Shown: in pieces, positions 18,270 to 26,579 of the stretch
Layout of the letters: every line of letters starts with the position of its first letter
Position numbering within the stretch: the stretch's first letter is position 1
Assembly (NCBI RefSeq): GCF_001425265.1
Contig: NZ_LMEC01000022.1
Span: 567,877 to 631,876, forward strand
DNA length: 64,000 nt
Source: Massilia sp. Root418
GTDB lineage: Bacteria; Pseudomonadota; Gammaproteobacteria; Burkholderiales; Burkholderiaceae_D
Reading direction: 5' to 3'
Program-made: the position numbers and the translations under genes
Notes under the pieces: generated by a model
The model's input: only the letters and a program-made list of their open reading frames with translations
The model's database searches: none
What the model was told of the DNA's origin: nothing

Positions 18270-18758
18270 TCAGATATCGCTGGCGGTCAGCACATGGCCG
18301 TCCGTGCTGCCCACCGCGCCGATGCCGTCGTAGACAAAGGACAAGGTGCGGGCGTTGTAGGTCACGCCGGGCGGCAGGGCGATGTTGTTGAGTGCGATGG
18401 CCAGCGGTCCGCCGCTGGCGCTCTTGACGTATTTGGAAATGGAAATAGTGCTGGCTACGCCTTGCGTGAACGTCAGCGTCGGCACGGCGGTCCACACCGG
18501 CGGCGTGCTGGCCGGCACCAGTGCGGAAGGGCCGCTGCTGCCACCCGAAGCGGTGCTCGGCGGCAAAACGCCCTCGGCAGGCGGCGGGCCGCCTTGGGTA
18601 GTGGCGGCGCTGGCGGCTGCGCCGCCGCCGCCGCAGGCTTGCAGGGCCATGCCTGCGGCGCCGGCCGACATCAGTTTGATGAAGCGGCGGCGCTGCCTGG
18701 CCTGCTGGCCGTCCTGGTCATTGCTGGGGTGTGCGACGAAAGTGCGAGTAGGTTTCAT
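18270..18758 (-). CDS. Tat-type lipoprotein with a small Ig-like domain
   Basis: A 162-aa protein. The N-terminus has a twin-arginine-like RRRFIKLMSAGAAG followed by a lipobox LQAC at about residues 40-43, so it should be exported folded and lipidated. After a Gly/Ala/Pro-rich linker the last ~60 residues look like an Ig/cadherin-like repeat (PPGVTYNARTLSFVYDG). ATG 18758 is chosen because the Tat motif then sits near the start; a longer frame adds no sensible leader. First gene of a tight three-gene unit (gaps 12 and 17 bp) with the two large proteins downstream. The 173-bp AT-rich gap before it should hold the promoter. Confidence 0.72.
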   Translation of the reverse strand: MKPTRTFVAHPSNDQDGQQARQRRRFIKLMSAGAAGMALQACGGGGAAASAATTQGGPPPAEGVLPPSTASGGSSGPSALVPASTPPVWTAVPTLTFTQGVASTISISKYVKSASGGPLAIALNNIALPPGVTYNARTLSFVYDGIGAVGSTDGHVLTASDI

Positions 18759-18931
18759 TGCCGATGATCTTCTGAAATAAAGGAAGAGCAGAACGTTGCC
18801 GCGCTGCATGACAACTAGTTTCGCACAAAATTAAGGCAAATTAGTGGCGGATTCAACCGTGCGTTCGATTTATTTTGTTCGGCAAAATGACAATTGACGG
18901 AATATTATTTAACTTTTAAACACCGGATATT

Positions 18932-19975
18932 TCACACAGGCAAGCCATTTTCGCCGCGCGGATCGCGCGCCAGCAACTGCGCCACCAGGGCCTGCGGCTG
19001 GTCGCCGTCGAACAGCACGCCGGCCACCGCGTTGGTGATGGGCATGTCCACGCCCAGGCGGGCCGCCAGCTCGCGCACGGCCTTGGCGCAGGGCACGCCC
19101 TCGGCCACGTGGCCCAGCTCGCTGACGATGGTGTCCAGCGCCTTGCCCTGCGCCAGGCCGAGGCCGACGCGCCGGTTGCGCGACAGGTCGCCGGTGCAGG
19201 TGAGGATCAGGTCACCCATGCCGGTCAGGCCCATGAAGGTTTCCACCGCGCCGCCCAGGGCGGTGCCGAGGCGGGTGATTTCCGCCAGGCCGCGCGTGAT
19301 CAGGGCGGCACGGGCGTTCAAGCCCAGGCCCAGGCCGTCCGCCACGCCGGTGGCGATGGCCAGCACGTTCTTGACCGCGCCGCCCACTTCCACGCCCACC
19401 AGGTCGGCGCTGCTGTAGACCCGCACATTGCCGCCGTGCATTACCCCCACCACGCAGTCGCGCAGCGCGGCCGAGCTGGAAGCGATGGTCAGCGCGCACG
19501 GCAGGCCGCGCGCCACTTCCTGCGCGAACGAGGGGCCGGACAGGGCGCCGCCGGGCACGCTGTCGCCCAGCACCGCGTGCACGATCTGGTGCGGCAGCAG
19601 GCCGGTGTCGTACTCGAAACCCTTGCACAGCCATACCAGGTTGGGCAGCACGCGGCCGCTGTGCTGCGCGGCCTTGAGCTGTTCCAGCAGCGGGCGCAAA
19701 CCGGCCACCGGGCAGGCCGCGATCAGCAGGTCGCTGCCGTGCGCCAGCGCGGCGCCGAAGTCGCCGCCCACGCGCAGGCCGGGCGGGAAGGGATGGCCGG
19801 GCAGGTAGTGCAGGTTGTCGCGCGCGGCTGCCATTTCATGCATGGCGGCATTGTTGCGCCCCCACAACAAGACATCGTGGCGGGCGGCCAGCGCCATGGC
19901 CACGGCCGTGCCCCAGGCGCCCGCGCCGAGCACGCTGATCCGGCGCGCGCCGGCGGCATGTTGATGGTTCTGCAT
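18932..19975 (-). CDS. gpsA: NAD(P)H-dependent glycerol-3-phosphate dehydrogenase
   Basis: A 347-aa cytosolic enzyme that reduces dihydroxyacetone phosphate to sn-glycerol 3-phosphate for phospholipid synthesis. Seen: the dinucleotide fold ISVLGAGAWGTAVAMALA, WLCKGFEYDTGLLPHQ, SGPSFAQEVARGLPCA, the catalytic-lysine segment GGAVKNVLAIATG, and NARAALITRGLAE. Length is normal. It is the last gene of a cluster with the SH3 protein, secB, grxC and a rhodanese; linkage of secB and gpsA is common in proteobacteria. Confidence 0.97.
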   Translation of the reverse strand: MQNHQHAAGARRISVLGAGAWGTAVAMALAARHDVLLWGRNNAAMHEMAAARDNLHYLPGHPFPPGLRVGGDFGAALAHGSDLLIAACPVAGLRPLLEQLKAAQHSGRVLPNLVWLCKGFEYDTGLLPHQIVHAVLGDSVPGGALSGPSFAQEVARGLPCALTIASSSAALRDCVVGVMHGGNVRVYSSADLVGVEVGGAVKNVLAIATGVADGLGLGLNARAALITRGLAEITRLGTALGGAVETFMGLTGMGDLILTCTGDLSRNRRVGLGLAQGKALDTIVSELGHVAEGVPCAKAVRELAARLGVDMPITNAVAGVLFDGDQPQALVAQLLARDPRGENGLPV

Positions 19976-19985
19976 GGCTGCCTTC

Positions 19986-20429
19986 TTAAATGCCCCAGAT
20001 ATCGCTGCTTTTTACGTAGCCGCTCTGGCCGTCGCGATGGCGCACCTTGACCCAGCCGTTGCCGGCCGACTCGGCCAGCTCCAGCAGCACGCCCTTGTCG
20101 GCGGTAAACACGGTGGCGGCATTGTCGTCGGCGCTGGCGCGCACTTTGGTGTTGGCGGCGCGCACCACCAGGGTGCGCCTGGGGCTCAGGCCCTTGGCCT
20201 CGGTCCATGCCAGGTCGCCGCTGGCGTCGCGCACCTTGACCCATTCGCCGTAGCTCAGCACCACTTCCAGCGGCATGCCGCGCGGCGCCACGAACAGCTT
20301 GCCGCCCTTGGTGGACGGCGCGTCATACAGGATGGCCGGGGCCGCGCCCACCGATTTGAAGTCGAGCGCGTGCCCGGCCGTAGCGGCCAGCAGCAGTGCT
20401 GCGCCTGCGATCCATCGGAAGAGTGTCAT
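19986..20429 (-). CDS. Exported protein with two SH3b-type domains
   Basis: A 147-aa protein with a signal peptide (1-21, ATAGHA) and two bacterial SH3-like modules. The first (about 25-80) has YDAPSTKGGKLFVAPRGMPLEV and GEWVKVRDASGDLAWTEAKGL; the second (about 85-147) has VRASADDNAATVFTADKGVLLELAE and WVKVRHRDGQSGYVKSSDIWG. Such domains usually bind peptidoglycan or act as periplasmic scaffolds. It sits between secB and gpsA, separated from secB by a terminator-like hairpin, and starts 10 bp before gpsA. Confidence 0.85.
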   Translation of the reverse strand: MTLFRWIAGAALLLAATAGHALDFKSVGAAPAILYDAPSTKGGKLFVAPRGMPLEVVLSYGEWVKVRDASGDLAWTEAKGLSPRRTLVVRAANTKVRASADDNAATVFTADKGVLLELAESAGNGWVKVRHRDGQSGYVKSSDIWGI

Positions 20430-20461
20430 ACCGGGGCCTCTGATTCAGAATTCGGGAGTGG

Positions 20462-20490
20462 AAAAACGCAAAGGCCGCTGCCGGCCTTTG
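20462..20490 (-). terminator. Intrinsic terminator/attenuator after secB
   Basis: A 9-bp perfect stem CAAAGGCCG/CGGCCTTTG with a 4-nt loop; read on the minus strand it is followed by GCGTTTTT. It lies between secB and the SH3 gene and may uncouple the two halves of the cluster. Confidence 0.75.
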
Positions 20491-20542
20491 GGATGGCAGC
20501 GCGCACCGCGCGCTGCCGGTCCAGCATCCAATCGCTCAGCGA

Positions 20543-21016
20543 TTAGTGTGCTGCGCCTTCGGCTGGGGCAGCAGCTTGCTGCTCGGCCAGGGCTTGCAGG
20601 CGCTGCTGGTAGAACACTTCGAAGTTGATCTCGGCCAGGTGCACGGGCGGGAAGCCGGCGCGGGTGATCATGTCGGCGATGTTGGCGCGCAGGTAAGGGT
20701 ACACGATGTTCGGGCAACCGATGCCCAGCAGCGGATCCAGCTGCTCGGCTGGAATATTGCGCGCTTCGAAGATACCGGCTTGCTTGCCTTCAACCAGGAA
20801 AGCCACTTTGTCTTTGATCTTGGCGGTCACGGTGATGGTGACGGTCGACTCGAAGATGCCTTCGGCCAGCGGCTCGGCAGCCACGTCCAGCGCCACTTCG
20901 ATCGCAGGCGCTTCCTGTTCCAGGAAAATGGCTGGGGAGTTCGGCTGTTCCAGCGACATGTCTTTCAGGTAGACGCGTTGGATTTGGAAGACTGGTTGCA
21001 GATTTTCGTCAGACAT
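20543..21016 (-). CDS. secB: Protein-export chaperone SecB
   Basis: A 157-aa homotetrameric cytosolic chaperone that keeps preproteins unfolded and hands them to SecA. Family features: FQIQRVYLKDMSLEQPNSPAIF near the N-terminus, the AGIF...GIGCPNIVYPYLRANIADMITRAGFPPVHLAEINFE core, and a variable C-terminal tail. Its many clients would include outer membrane porins such as the two in this window. It follows grxC by 125 bp. Confidence 0.98.
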   Translation of the reverse strand: MSDENLQPVFQIQRVYLKDMSLEQPNSPAIFLEQEAPAIEVALDVAAEPLAEGIFESTVTITVTAKIKDKVAFLVEGKQAGIFEARNIPAEQLDPLLGIGCPNIVYPYLRANIADMITRAGFPPVHLAEINFEVFYQQRLQALAEQQAAAPAEGAAH

Positions 21017-21141
21017 GGTGCGCTTTCATATATTGGAAAAGAGCGGCAGAACCGCCCGCAGTTAGGGTATCCGCGCGCCGCATCCACGGGGGACGGGCGC
21101 GCCAATGCGCAGCAATTGTAGCAAAACCAATTTGAGGGCGG

Positions 21142-21402
21142 TCAGCCTTTTAACAAGGGGTCCAGGCCGCCGGCTTGATCGAGCGCATACAAATCGTCGA
21201 AACCGCCGACATGGGTGTCGCCGATATAGATTTGCGGCACGGTGCGGCGGCCGGTTTTCTGCATCATCAATACGCGCTGTTCCGGGTCGAGGTCGACGCG
21301 GATCTTGTTGATGCCGGTCACGCCCTTGGCTTCCAGCAGGCGCTCGGCGCGCACGCAATAGGGGCACACTGCGGTGCTGTACAGGGTTACTGGGGCTGTC
21401 AT
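21142..21402 (-). CDS. grxC: Glutaredoxin 3
   Basis: An 86-aa monothiol/dithiol oxidoreductase. The active site CPYC is at residues 13-16, followed later by the conserved TVPQIYIG (cis-Pro) and GGFDDLYALDQAGGL, which bind glutathione. ATG 21402 has GAGGAACT upstream; a longer frame to 21759 merely runs antisense-in-frame through the rhodanese gene. It lies between the rhodanese gene (20 bp upstream) and secB. Confidence 0.97.
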   Translation of the reverse strand: MTAPVTLYSTAVCPYCVRAERLLEAKGVTGINKIRVDLDPEQRVLMMQKTGRRTVPQIYIGDTHVGGFDDLYALDQAGGLDPLLKG

Positions 21403-21422
21403 GATGATAGTTCCTCTGTCAA

Positions 21423-21824
21423 TTATTTGGCTACTGGCAAGCCTGCGGTCTGCCAGGCGGCTTGGCCGCCCTCCAGGACGACCACGTTGTCGAATCCAGC
21501 CCCTTCCAGGATCTTTGCCGCGCCGAACGCCCGTCCGCCCTTCTGGCAGACCACGACGATGGTGCGGTTCTTGAATTTTTCCAGTTCTGCGATGCGCTGC
21601 TTGAGCTCGCCTGCCGGGATATGCTTGGCATCCGGCAAGTGGCCGTCGGCGTATTCCTTGCCTTCGCGCACATCCAAGATGGTGGTCTTGGCGCGGTTTA
21701 TCAACTGCACGGCCTCGGCCGGGGAGACTTTTTTGCCGCGCTGGGTCAGTACCGGCCACAGCAGCGCGCCGCCCGACAGGGCAACGATGCCAATAAGAAA
21801 AATCTGATCAATAAGGAATTTCAC
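21423..21824 (-). CDS. Membrane-anchored rhodanese-like sulfurtransferase
   Basis: A 133-aa protein with an N-terminal membrane helix (FLIGIVALSGGALLWPVL) and one rhodanese domain (LDVREGKEYADGHLPDAKHIPAGEL), active-site loop CQKGGR with the catalytic Cys. It is a YibN-type protein. I chose GTG 21824 (GGAAC upstream); a further ATG at 21911 would add residues overlapping the gpmA promoter. First gene of rhodanese-grxC-secB; divergent from gpmA with a 106-bp shared promoter region. Confidence 0.88.
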   Translation of the reverse strand: MKFLIDQIFLIGIVALSGGALLWPVLTQRGKKVSPAEAVQLINRAKTTILDVREGKEYADGHLPDAKHIPAGELKQRIAELEKFKNRTIVVVCQKGGRAFGAAKILEGAGFDNVVVLEGGQAAWQTAGLPVAK

Positions 21825-21930
21825 GGTGTTCCAATGGTTATAGGTTATGCGCGCATTATAAAATAGAAGCTGAACAGAGGCTGGAACGCTGCCTCCCGCA
21901 GATTTTTTCACACTTTAATAGATAGTTCCC

Positions 21931-22677
21931 ATGTACAAAATTGTCTTCATGCGTCACGGCGAGTCCACCTGGAACCTCGAAAACCGCTTCACCGGCTGGA
22001 CCGATGTGGATCTGACTGAAAAAGGTATTGCTGAGGCGAAAGCCGCCGGCCAAGTGCTGAAACAGGAAGGCTACACCTTCGACCTGGCCTACACCTCGGT
22101 GCTCAAGCGCGCCATCCGCACCTTGTGGCTGTCGCTGGACGAAATGGACATGATGTACCTGCCGATCAAGCACGACTGGCGCCTGAACGAGCGCCACTAC
22201 GGCGCGCTGCAGGGCCTGGACAAGGGCGAAACCGCCGCCAAGTACGGCGACGAGCAGGTGCTGGTCTGGCGCCGCAGCTACGACACCCCGCCGCCGGCCC
22301 TGGAGGCGGACGACGACCGCACCTCCTTCAACGACCCGCGCTACGCCGGCCTGCCCAAGGACAGCATCCCGCTCACCGAATGCCTGAAGGACACCGTGGC
22401 GCGCGTGATGCCGGCCTGGGACGAGGAAATCGCCCCGGCCATCCGCGCCGGCAAGAAAATCATCATCTCGGCCCACGGCAACAGCCTGCGCGCGCTGATC
22501 AAGATGCTCGACGGCATCAGCGACAGCGACATCGTCGGCCTGAACATCCCCAACGGCCAGCCGCTGGTATATGAGCTGGACGCCGACCTGAAGCCGATCC
22601 GCCACTACTACCTGGGCGACCCGGCCGCCATTGCCGCTGCGCAAGCTGCGGTAGCCAACCAAGGCAAGGCCAAGTAA
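21931..22677 (+). CDS. gpmA: 2,3-bisphosphoglycerate-dependent phosphoglycerate mutase
   Basis: A 248-aa glycolytic enzyme that interconverts 3- and 2-phosphoglycerate. The phosphohistidine motif RHGESTWN is at residues 8-15, then FTGWTDVDLTEKG, LNERHYGALQGLDKGETA, and the second catalytic His in ISAHGNSLRALIK. Length and motifs are those of dPGM. The ATG is clear. The EnvC-like and CtpA genes follow closely, the usual betaproteobacterial order. Confidence 0.98.
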   Translation: MYKIVFMRHGESTWNLENRFTGWTDVDLTEKGIAEAKAAGQVLKQEGYTFDLAYTSVLKRAIRTLWLSLDEMDMMYLPIKHDWRLNERHYGALQGLDKGETAAKYGDEQVLVWRRSYDTPPPALEADDDRTSFNDPRYAGLPKDSIPLTECLKDTVARVMPAWDEEIAPAIRAGKKIIISAHGNSLRALIKMLDGISDSDIVGLNIPNGQPLVYELDADLKPIRHYYLGDPAAIAAAQAAVANQGKAK

Positions 22678-22684
22678 GCAATAG

Positions 22685-24280
22685 ATGTCCTGGTCTTCTA
22701 CCACCCGCAGCGCGGGGGCGGCGCTGTCGCTCCTGCTGATGCTGGGCGCGGCGGTGCCTGCGCACGCCGCGCCCGCCAAGCCCACCGAACGCAGCAAGCA
22801 GAAACTGCAGGCCGAAGCCGAGCGCGCCGGCCTGCAGCAAAAGCTCAACGAGCTCAAGCGTGACATCGGCAAGACCGAAAGCGCCCGCGAGGACGCAGCC
22901 GACACCCTGGCCGAGTCCGAGGAGGCGATCTCCAACGCCAACCGCAGCCTGCGCGAGCTGTCCGAGGAGCAAGCCCAGACCAACGTCAAGCTGCAAACGC
23001 TGGGCGAGGAGCGCGCGCGCCTGCAAGCCACGGTGGAGCAGCAGAAGCAGCAGCTGGCCAAGCTGCTGCGCGAGCAATACGTGGCGGGCAATGAAGACCG
23101 CATCAAGCTGCTGCTGTCCGGGGACAACCCGAACCGCATTAACCGCGACCTGCAGCTGATGGCCTATGTGTCGCAGGCGCAGGCGCGGCTGCTGGAATCG
23201 CTGCGCGCCAATCTGCGCGCGGTGGAGGCCAACCAGGCCGAGGCGCAGAACGCGCGCGACGAGCTGGAAGAAATCGCGCAGGAAGAACGCCAGCAGAAAG
23301 AGCTGCTGGTGAAGGAAAAAGCCAAGCGCGCCGCGGTGCTGGCCGGCCTGTCGCAGCGCCTGGTGGCGCAGCGCAAGGAAGCCGGCAAGGTGGCGCAGGA
23401 CGAGCAGCGCATGGCCGGGCTGGTGGACAAGCTGGGCAAGCTGATCGAAGAACAAGCCAGGGCGGCCGCCGCCGAGAAGGCGCGCCTGGAACGCGTGGCC
23501 GCCGCCAGGGCCGCCAAGGCCAGGGCGGACGCCGAAGCGAAGGCGCTGGCGCAGGCCAAGGCACGCGAGCAGGCCAAGGCGCGCGCCGAGGCGCTGGCCA
23601 AGGCCAGGGCCGAGCAGGCCGAGCGCGAGCGCATCGCCAAGGCCGAGGGCAAGCCCAAGCCGGCGCCGCTGCCGTTGCCGCCGGCTGCCGTCGCCCCGCC
23701 GCCGGGCCCGACGCCGCCGGCCGCGCCGGCGCAGACCGCGCAGGCCGAACCGGGCAAGCCGGCCGCGTCCGGCGAGCACGGCAAGCTGGAGCCGATCGAG
23801 GTGGACGAAAGCAAGGTGGCGGCGGTGAAGGACGAGCCGCCGGCGCGCAAGGCCGACATTGCGCTGGCCCCGGCCATGCCGGACGGCGCCTTCGCCGCGC
23901 TCAAGGGCCAGCTGCGCCCGCCGGTGGCGGGCAAGGTCGCTGCGCGCTTCGGCAGCAAGCGCGGAGACGGCCCCAGCTGGAAGGGCATGTTCATCCGCGC
24001 CGCCGAAGGAGCCGAGGTGCACACGGTGGCCAGCGGGCGCGTGGTGCACGCGGCCTGGCTGCGCGGCTTCGGCAACCTGATCATCGTCGACCACGGCGGC
24101 CAGTACTGGAGCCTGTACGCCAACAACCAGTCGCTGCTGCGCCGCGTGGGCGACGTGGTCAAGGCCGGCGAGGTGATTGCAGCGGCCGGAAACACCGGCG
24201 GCAACGAAGAATCGGGTTTATACTTTGAACTCAGGCACAAGGGCAAGGAGTTCGATCCGGCCGGCTGGGTCAAATTCTGA
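22685..24280 (+). CDS. EnvC-like murein hydrolase activator (coiled coil plus degenerate LytM)
   Basis: A 531-aa exported protein. A signal peptide (about 1-27) is followed by a long coiled coil (about 35-260, many EER/QQKQQL heptads), a Pro/Ala-rich linker with Lys/Ala repeats, and a C-terminal M23/LytM domain (about 405-531). The LytM zinc ligands look lost: the usual HxxxD region reads SWKGMFIRA and the HxH site reads YFELR. That is the pattern of EnvC-type activators of AmiA/AmiB amidases in division rather than an active endopeptidase. It starts 7 bp after gpmA. Confidence 0.9.
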   Translation: MSWSSTTRSAGAALSLLLMLGAAVPAHAAPAKPTERSKQKLQAEAERAGLQQKLNELKRDIGKTESAREDAADTLAESEEAISNANRSLRELSEEQAQTNVKLQTLGEERARLQATVEQQKQQLAKLLREQYVAGNEDRIKLLLSGDNPNRINRDLQLMAYVSQAQARLLESLRANLRAVEANQAEAQNARDELEEIAQEERQQKELLVKEKAKRAAVLAGLSQRLVAQRKEAGKVAQDEQRMAGLVDKLGKLIEEQARAAAAEKARLERVAAARAAKARADAEAKALAQAKAREQAKARAEALAKARAEQAERERIAKAEGKPKPAPLPLPPAAVAPPPGPTPPAAPAQTAQAEPGKPAASGEHGKLEPIEVDESKVAAVKDEPPARKADIALAPAMPDGAFAALKGQLRPPVAGKVAARFGSKRGDGPSWKGMFIRAAEGAEVHTVASGRVVHAAWLRGFGNLIIVDHGGQYWSLYANNQSLLRRVGDVVKAGEVIAAAGNTGGNEESGLYFELRHKGKEFDPAGWVKF

Positions 24281-24303
24281 AGTCCAACACAGCGGAAGAA
24301 GTC

Positions 24304-25797
24304 ATGGGTAACAAGTTCAAGAATTTCGGCCTGATCGGCCTGGGCATGGTGGCCGGCGTGGCCGCTTCCCTGCAGTTTTCCGCTGTGGCACAAAAAGCGC
24401 CGGGCATGCCGCTGCCGCTGGAGGAACTGCGCCAGCTGTCCGACGTGTTCGGCCTCATCAAGTCCGACTACGTGGAAGACGTGGACGAGAAGAAGCTGGT
24501 CACCGAAGCTATTTCCGGCATGGTGGCCTCGCTCGATCCGCACTCGGTCTACCTGGACAAAAAAGCCTTCAAGGAAATGCGCGAGTCCATGCTGGGCAAG
24601 TTCGTCGGCATCGGCATCGAGGTGGCCATCGAGGACGGCTACGTGAAAGTGGTCTCGCCGATCGAGGATTCGCCCGCCTTCAAGGCCGGCATCAAGGCCG
24701 GCGACCTGATCACCCGGCTGGACAATACCCCCATCCGCGGCCTGTCGCTGGACGACGCCATCAAGAAAATGCGCGGCGAGCCGCACTCGAAAATCGTGCT
24801 GACCCTGTCGCGCAAGGGCGAGGACAAGCCGCTCATCGTGCCCATCGTGCGCGAAGAGATCCGCGTGCAGAGCGTGAAAGCCAAGATGATCGAACCGGGC
24901 TACGCCTGGCTGCGCGTGTCGCAGTTCCAGGAGCCGACAGTGGACGACATGGCGCGCAAGCTGGGCAACCTGTATGCGCAGAACCCCGGCATCAAGGGCC
25001 TGGTGCTGGACCTGCGCAACGACCCGGGCGGCGTGGTGCCGGGCGCCATCGGCGTGTCGGCCGCCTTCCTGCCCAAGGACGCGGTGGTGGTCTCCACCAA
25101 CGGCCAGCTGGCCGACTCCAAGCAGACCTTCTATGCGCGCCCCGAATACTATTCCGGCCGCGCCAACAGCGACCCGCTGGCCAAGCTGCCGGCCGCGCTG
25201 AAGAGCGTACCCATGGTGGTGCTGGTCAATTCCGGCTCGGCCTCGGCCTCCGAAATCGTGGCAGGCGCGCTGCAGGACTACAAGCGCGCCGTCGTCATGG
25301 GCACCCAGACCTTCGGCAAGGGCTCGGTGCAGACCTTGCGCCAGCTCACAGCCGACACCGCCGTCAAGCTCACCACCGCGCGCTACTACACGCCGCATGG
25401 CCGCTCGATCCAGGCGCGCGGCATCGTGCCGGACATGCTGGTCGACGAAACCGCCGAGGGGGACGGCTTGAACAGCATGCGCTTGCGCGAGGCCGACCTG
25501 GTCAAGCACCTCAACAACAAGGACGACGCCGAGCTGCCGTCGGCGCCGCCGCAGCCGCTGCACGACGAGCTGGAGGAAGAGCAGCGCCTGCTGGCCCTGT
25601 CCAAGACGCGCAAGCCGGTGGAGTTCGGCAGCAAGGACGACTTCCAGCTGGCGCAGGCGCTGAACCACTTCAAGGGCCTGCCGGTGCAGCTGTCGAAAAC
25701 CGAAAAGGCGCGCGACCTGGACCCTGAAGCGGCCGCCAAGCCCGCCAAGCAGGAACCGGTCAAGCAGGATGCGCCGGCCAAGCCGAAGAAGCAGTAA
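24304..25797 (+). CDS. Carboxy-terminal processing protease (S41 family, CtpA type)
   Basis: A 497-aa periplasmic protease with an N-terminal membrane anchor (about 8-28), a PDZ domain (about 85-165) and the S41 catalytic domain. The Ser/Lys dyad is in NSGSASASE (about 310-317) and FGKGSVQT (Lys339). The Lys/Pro-rich C-terminal tail (...KQEPVKQDAPAKPKKQ) is variable. Family members process outer membrane or cell-wall enzymes. It lies 23 bp after the EnvC-like gene; together they suggest a cell-wall remodelling unit. Confidence 0.95.
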   Translation: MGNKFKNFGLIGLGMVAGVAASLQFSAVAQKAPGMPLPLEELRQLSDVFGLIKSDYVEDVDEKKLVTEAISGMVASLDPHSVYLDKKAFKEMRESMLGKFVGIGIEVAIEDGYVKVVSPIEDSPAFKAGIKAGDLITRLDNTPIRGLSLDDAIKKMRGEPHSKIVLTLSRKGEDKPLIVPIVREEIRVQSVKAKMIEPGYAWLRVSQFQEPTVDDMARKLGNLYAQNPGIKGLVLDLRNDPGGVVPGAIGVSAAFLPKDAVVVSTNGQLADSKQTFYARPEYYSGRANSDPLAKLPAALKSVPMVVLVNSGSASASEIVAGALQDYKRAVVMGTQTFGKGSVQTLRQLTADTAVKLTTARYYTPHGRSIQARGIVPDMLVDETAEGDGLNSMRLREADLVKHLNNKDDAELPSAPPQPLHDELEEEQRLLALSKTRKPVEFGSKDDFQLAQALNHFKGLPVQLSKTEKARDLDPEAAAKPAKQEPVKQDAPAKPKKQ

Positions 25798-25801
25798 GTC
25801 G

Positions 25802-26566
25802 ATGGACGACAGCCAGCTGTTGCGCTACTCGCGCCATATCCTGCTTGATGAAATCGGCATCGAGGGCCAGCAGAAACTGCTGGACGCGCGCGCGCTGGTG
25901 ATCGGCGCCGGCGGCCTCGGTTCCCCGGCCGCCATGTACCTGGCCTCGGCCGGCGTGGGCCGGCTCACCCTGATCGACAACGACACGGTCGACCTGACCA
26001 ATCTGCAGCGCCAGATCGCCCACAACATGGCGCGCGTGGGCCAACCCAAGGCCGAATCGGCGCGCGCCACCCTGGCCGCCATCAACCCCACCATTGCCAT
26101 CGAAGCGCTGGTCGAGCGCGCGGACGACGCCCGCCTGGCCGAGCTGGTGGGCCGGGCCGACGTGGTGCTCGACTGCACCGACAACTTCGCCACCCGCCAC
26201 GCCGTCAACCGCGCCTGCGTGGCGCATGGCGTGCCGCTGGTCTCCGGCGCGGTGATCCGCTTCGACGGCCAGGTCAGCGTGTTCGATCCGCGCGGCGGCA
26301 GCGCGCGCAGCGCGGACCTGCCGTGCTACTCCTGCCTGTTCCCGCAAGACCAGCCCTTCGAGGACGTGGCCTGCTCCACCATGGGCGTGTTTGCGCCGCT
26401 GGTGGGCGTGGTCGGCGCCATGCAGGCGGCCGAAGCGCTCAAGCTGCTGATGGGCATAGGCGAGCCGCTGTCGGGCCGCCTGCTGCTGCTGGACGGCTTG
26501 CGCATGGAATGGACCAGCATCAAAATCGCCCGCAACGACGCGTGCCCGGTGTGCGCGCAACCTTAG
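25802..26566 (+). CDS. MoeB/ThiF-type adenylyltransferase
   Basis: A 254-aa E1-like enzyme that adenylates the C-terminal Gly of a small sulfur carrier (MoaD or ThiS). It has RYSRHILLDEIGIEGQQKL, the ATP-binding GAGGLGSPAAMYLASAGVG, a charged NLQRQ segment and two Cys pairs (CYSC near residue 176 and CPVC near 247) for structural zinc. It is closest to MoeB/HesA in layout; whether it serves molybdopterin or thiamine synthesis is not decided here. ATG 25802 is 4 bp after ctpA. Confidence 0.93.
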   Translation: MDDSQLLRYSRHILLDEIGIEGQQKLLDARALVIGAGGLGSPAAMYLASAGVGRLTLIDNDTVDLTNLQRQIAHNMARVGQPKAESARATLAAINPTIAIEALVERADDARLAELVGRADVVLDCTDNFATRHAVNRACVAHGVPLVSGAVIRFDGQVSVFDPRGGSARSADLPCYSCLFPQDQPFEDVACSTMGVFAPLVGVVGAMQAAEALKLLMGIGEPLSGRLLLLDGLRMEWTSIKIARNDACPVCAQP

Positions 26567-26579
26567 GAGACAGACCCAG

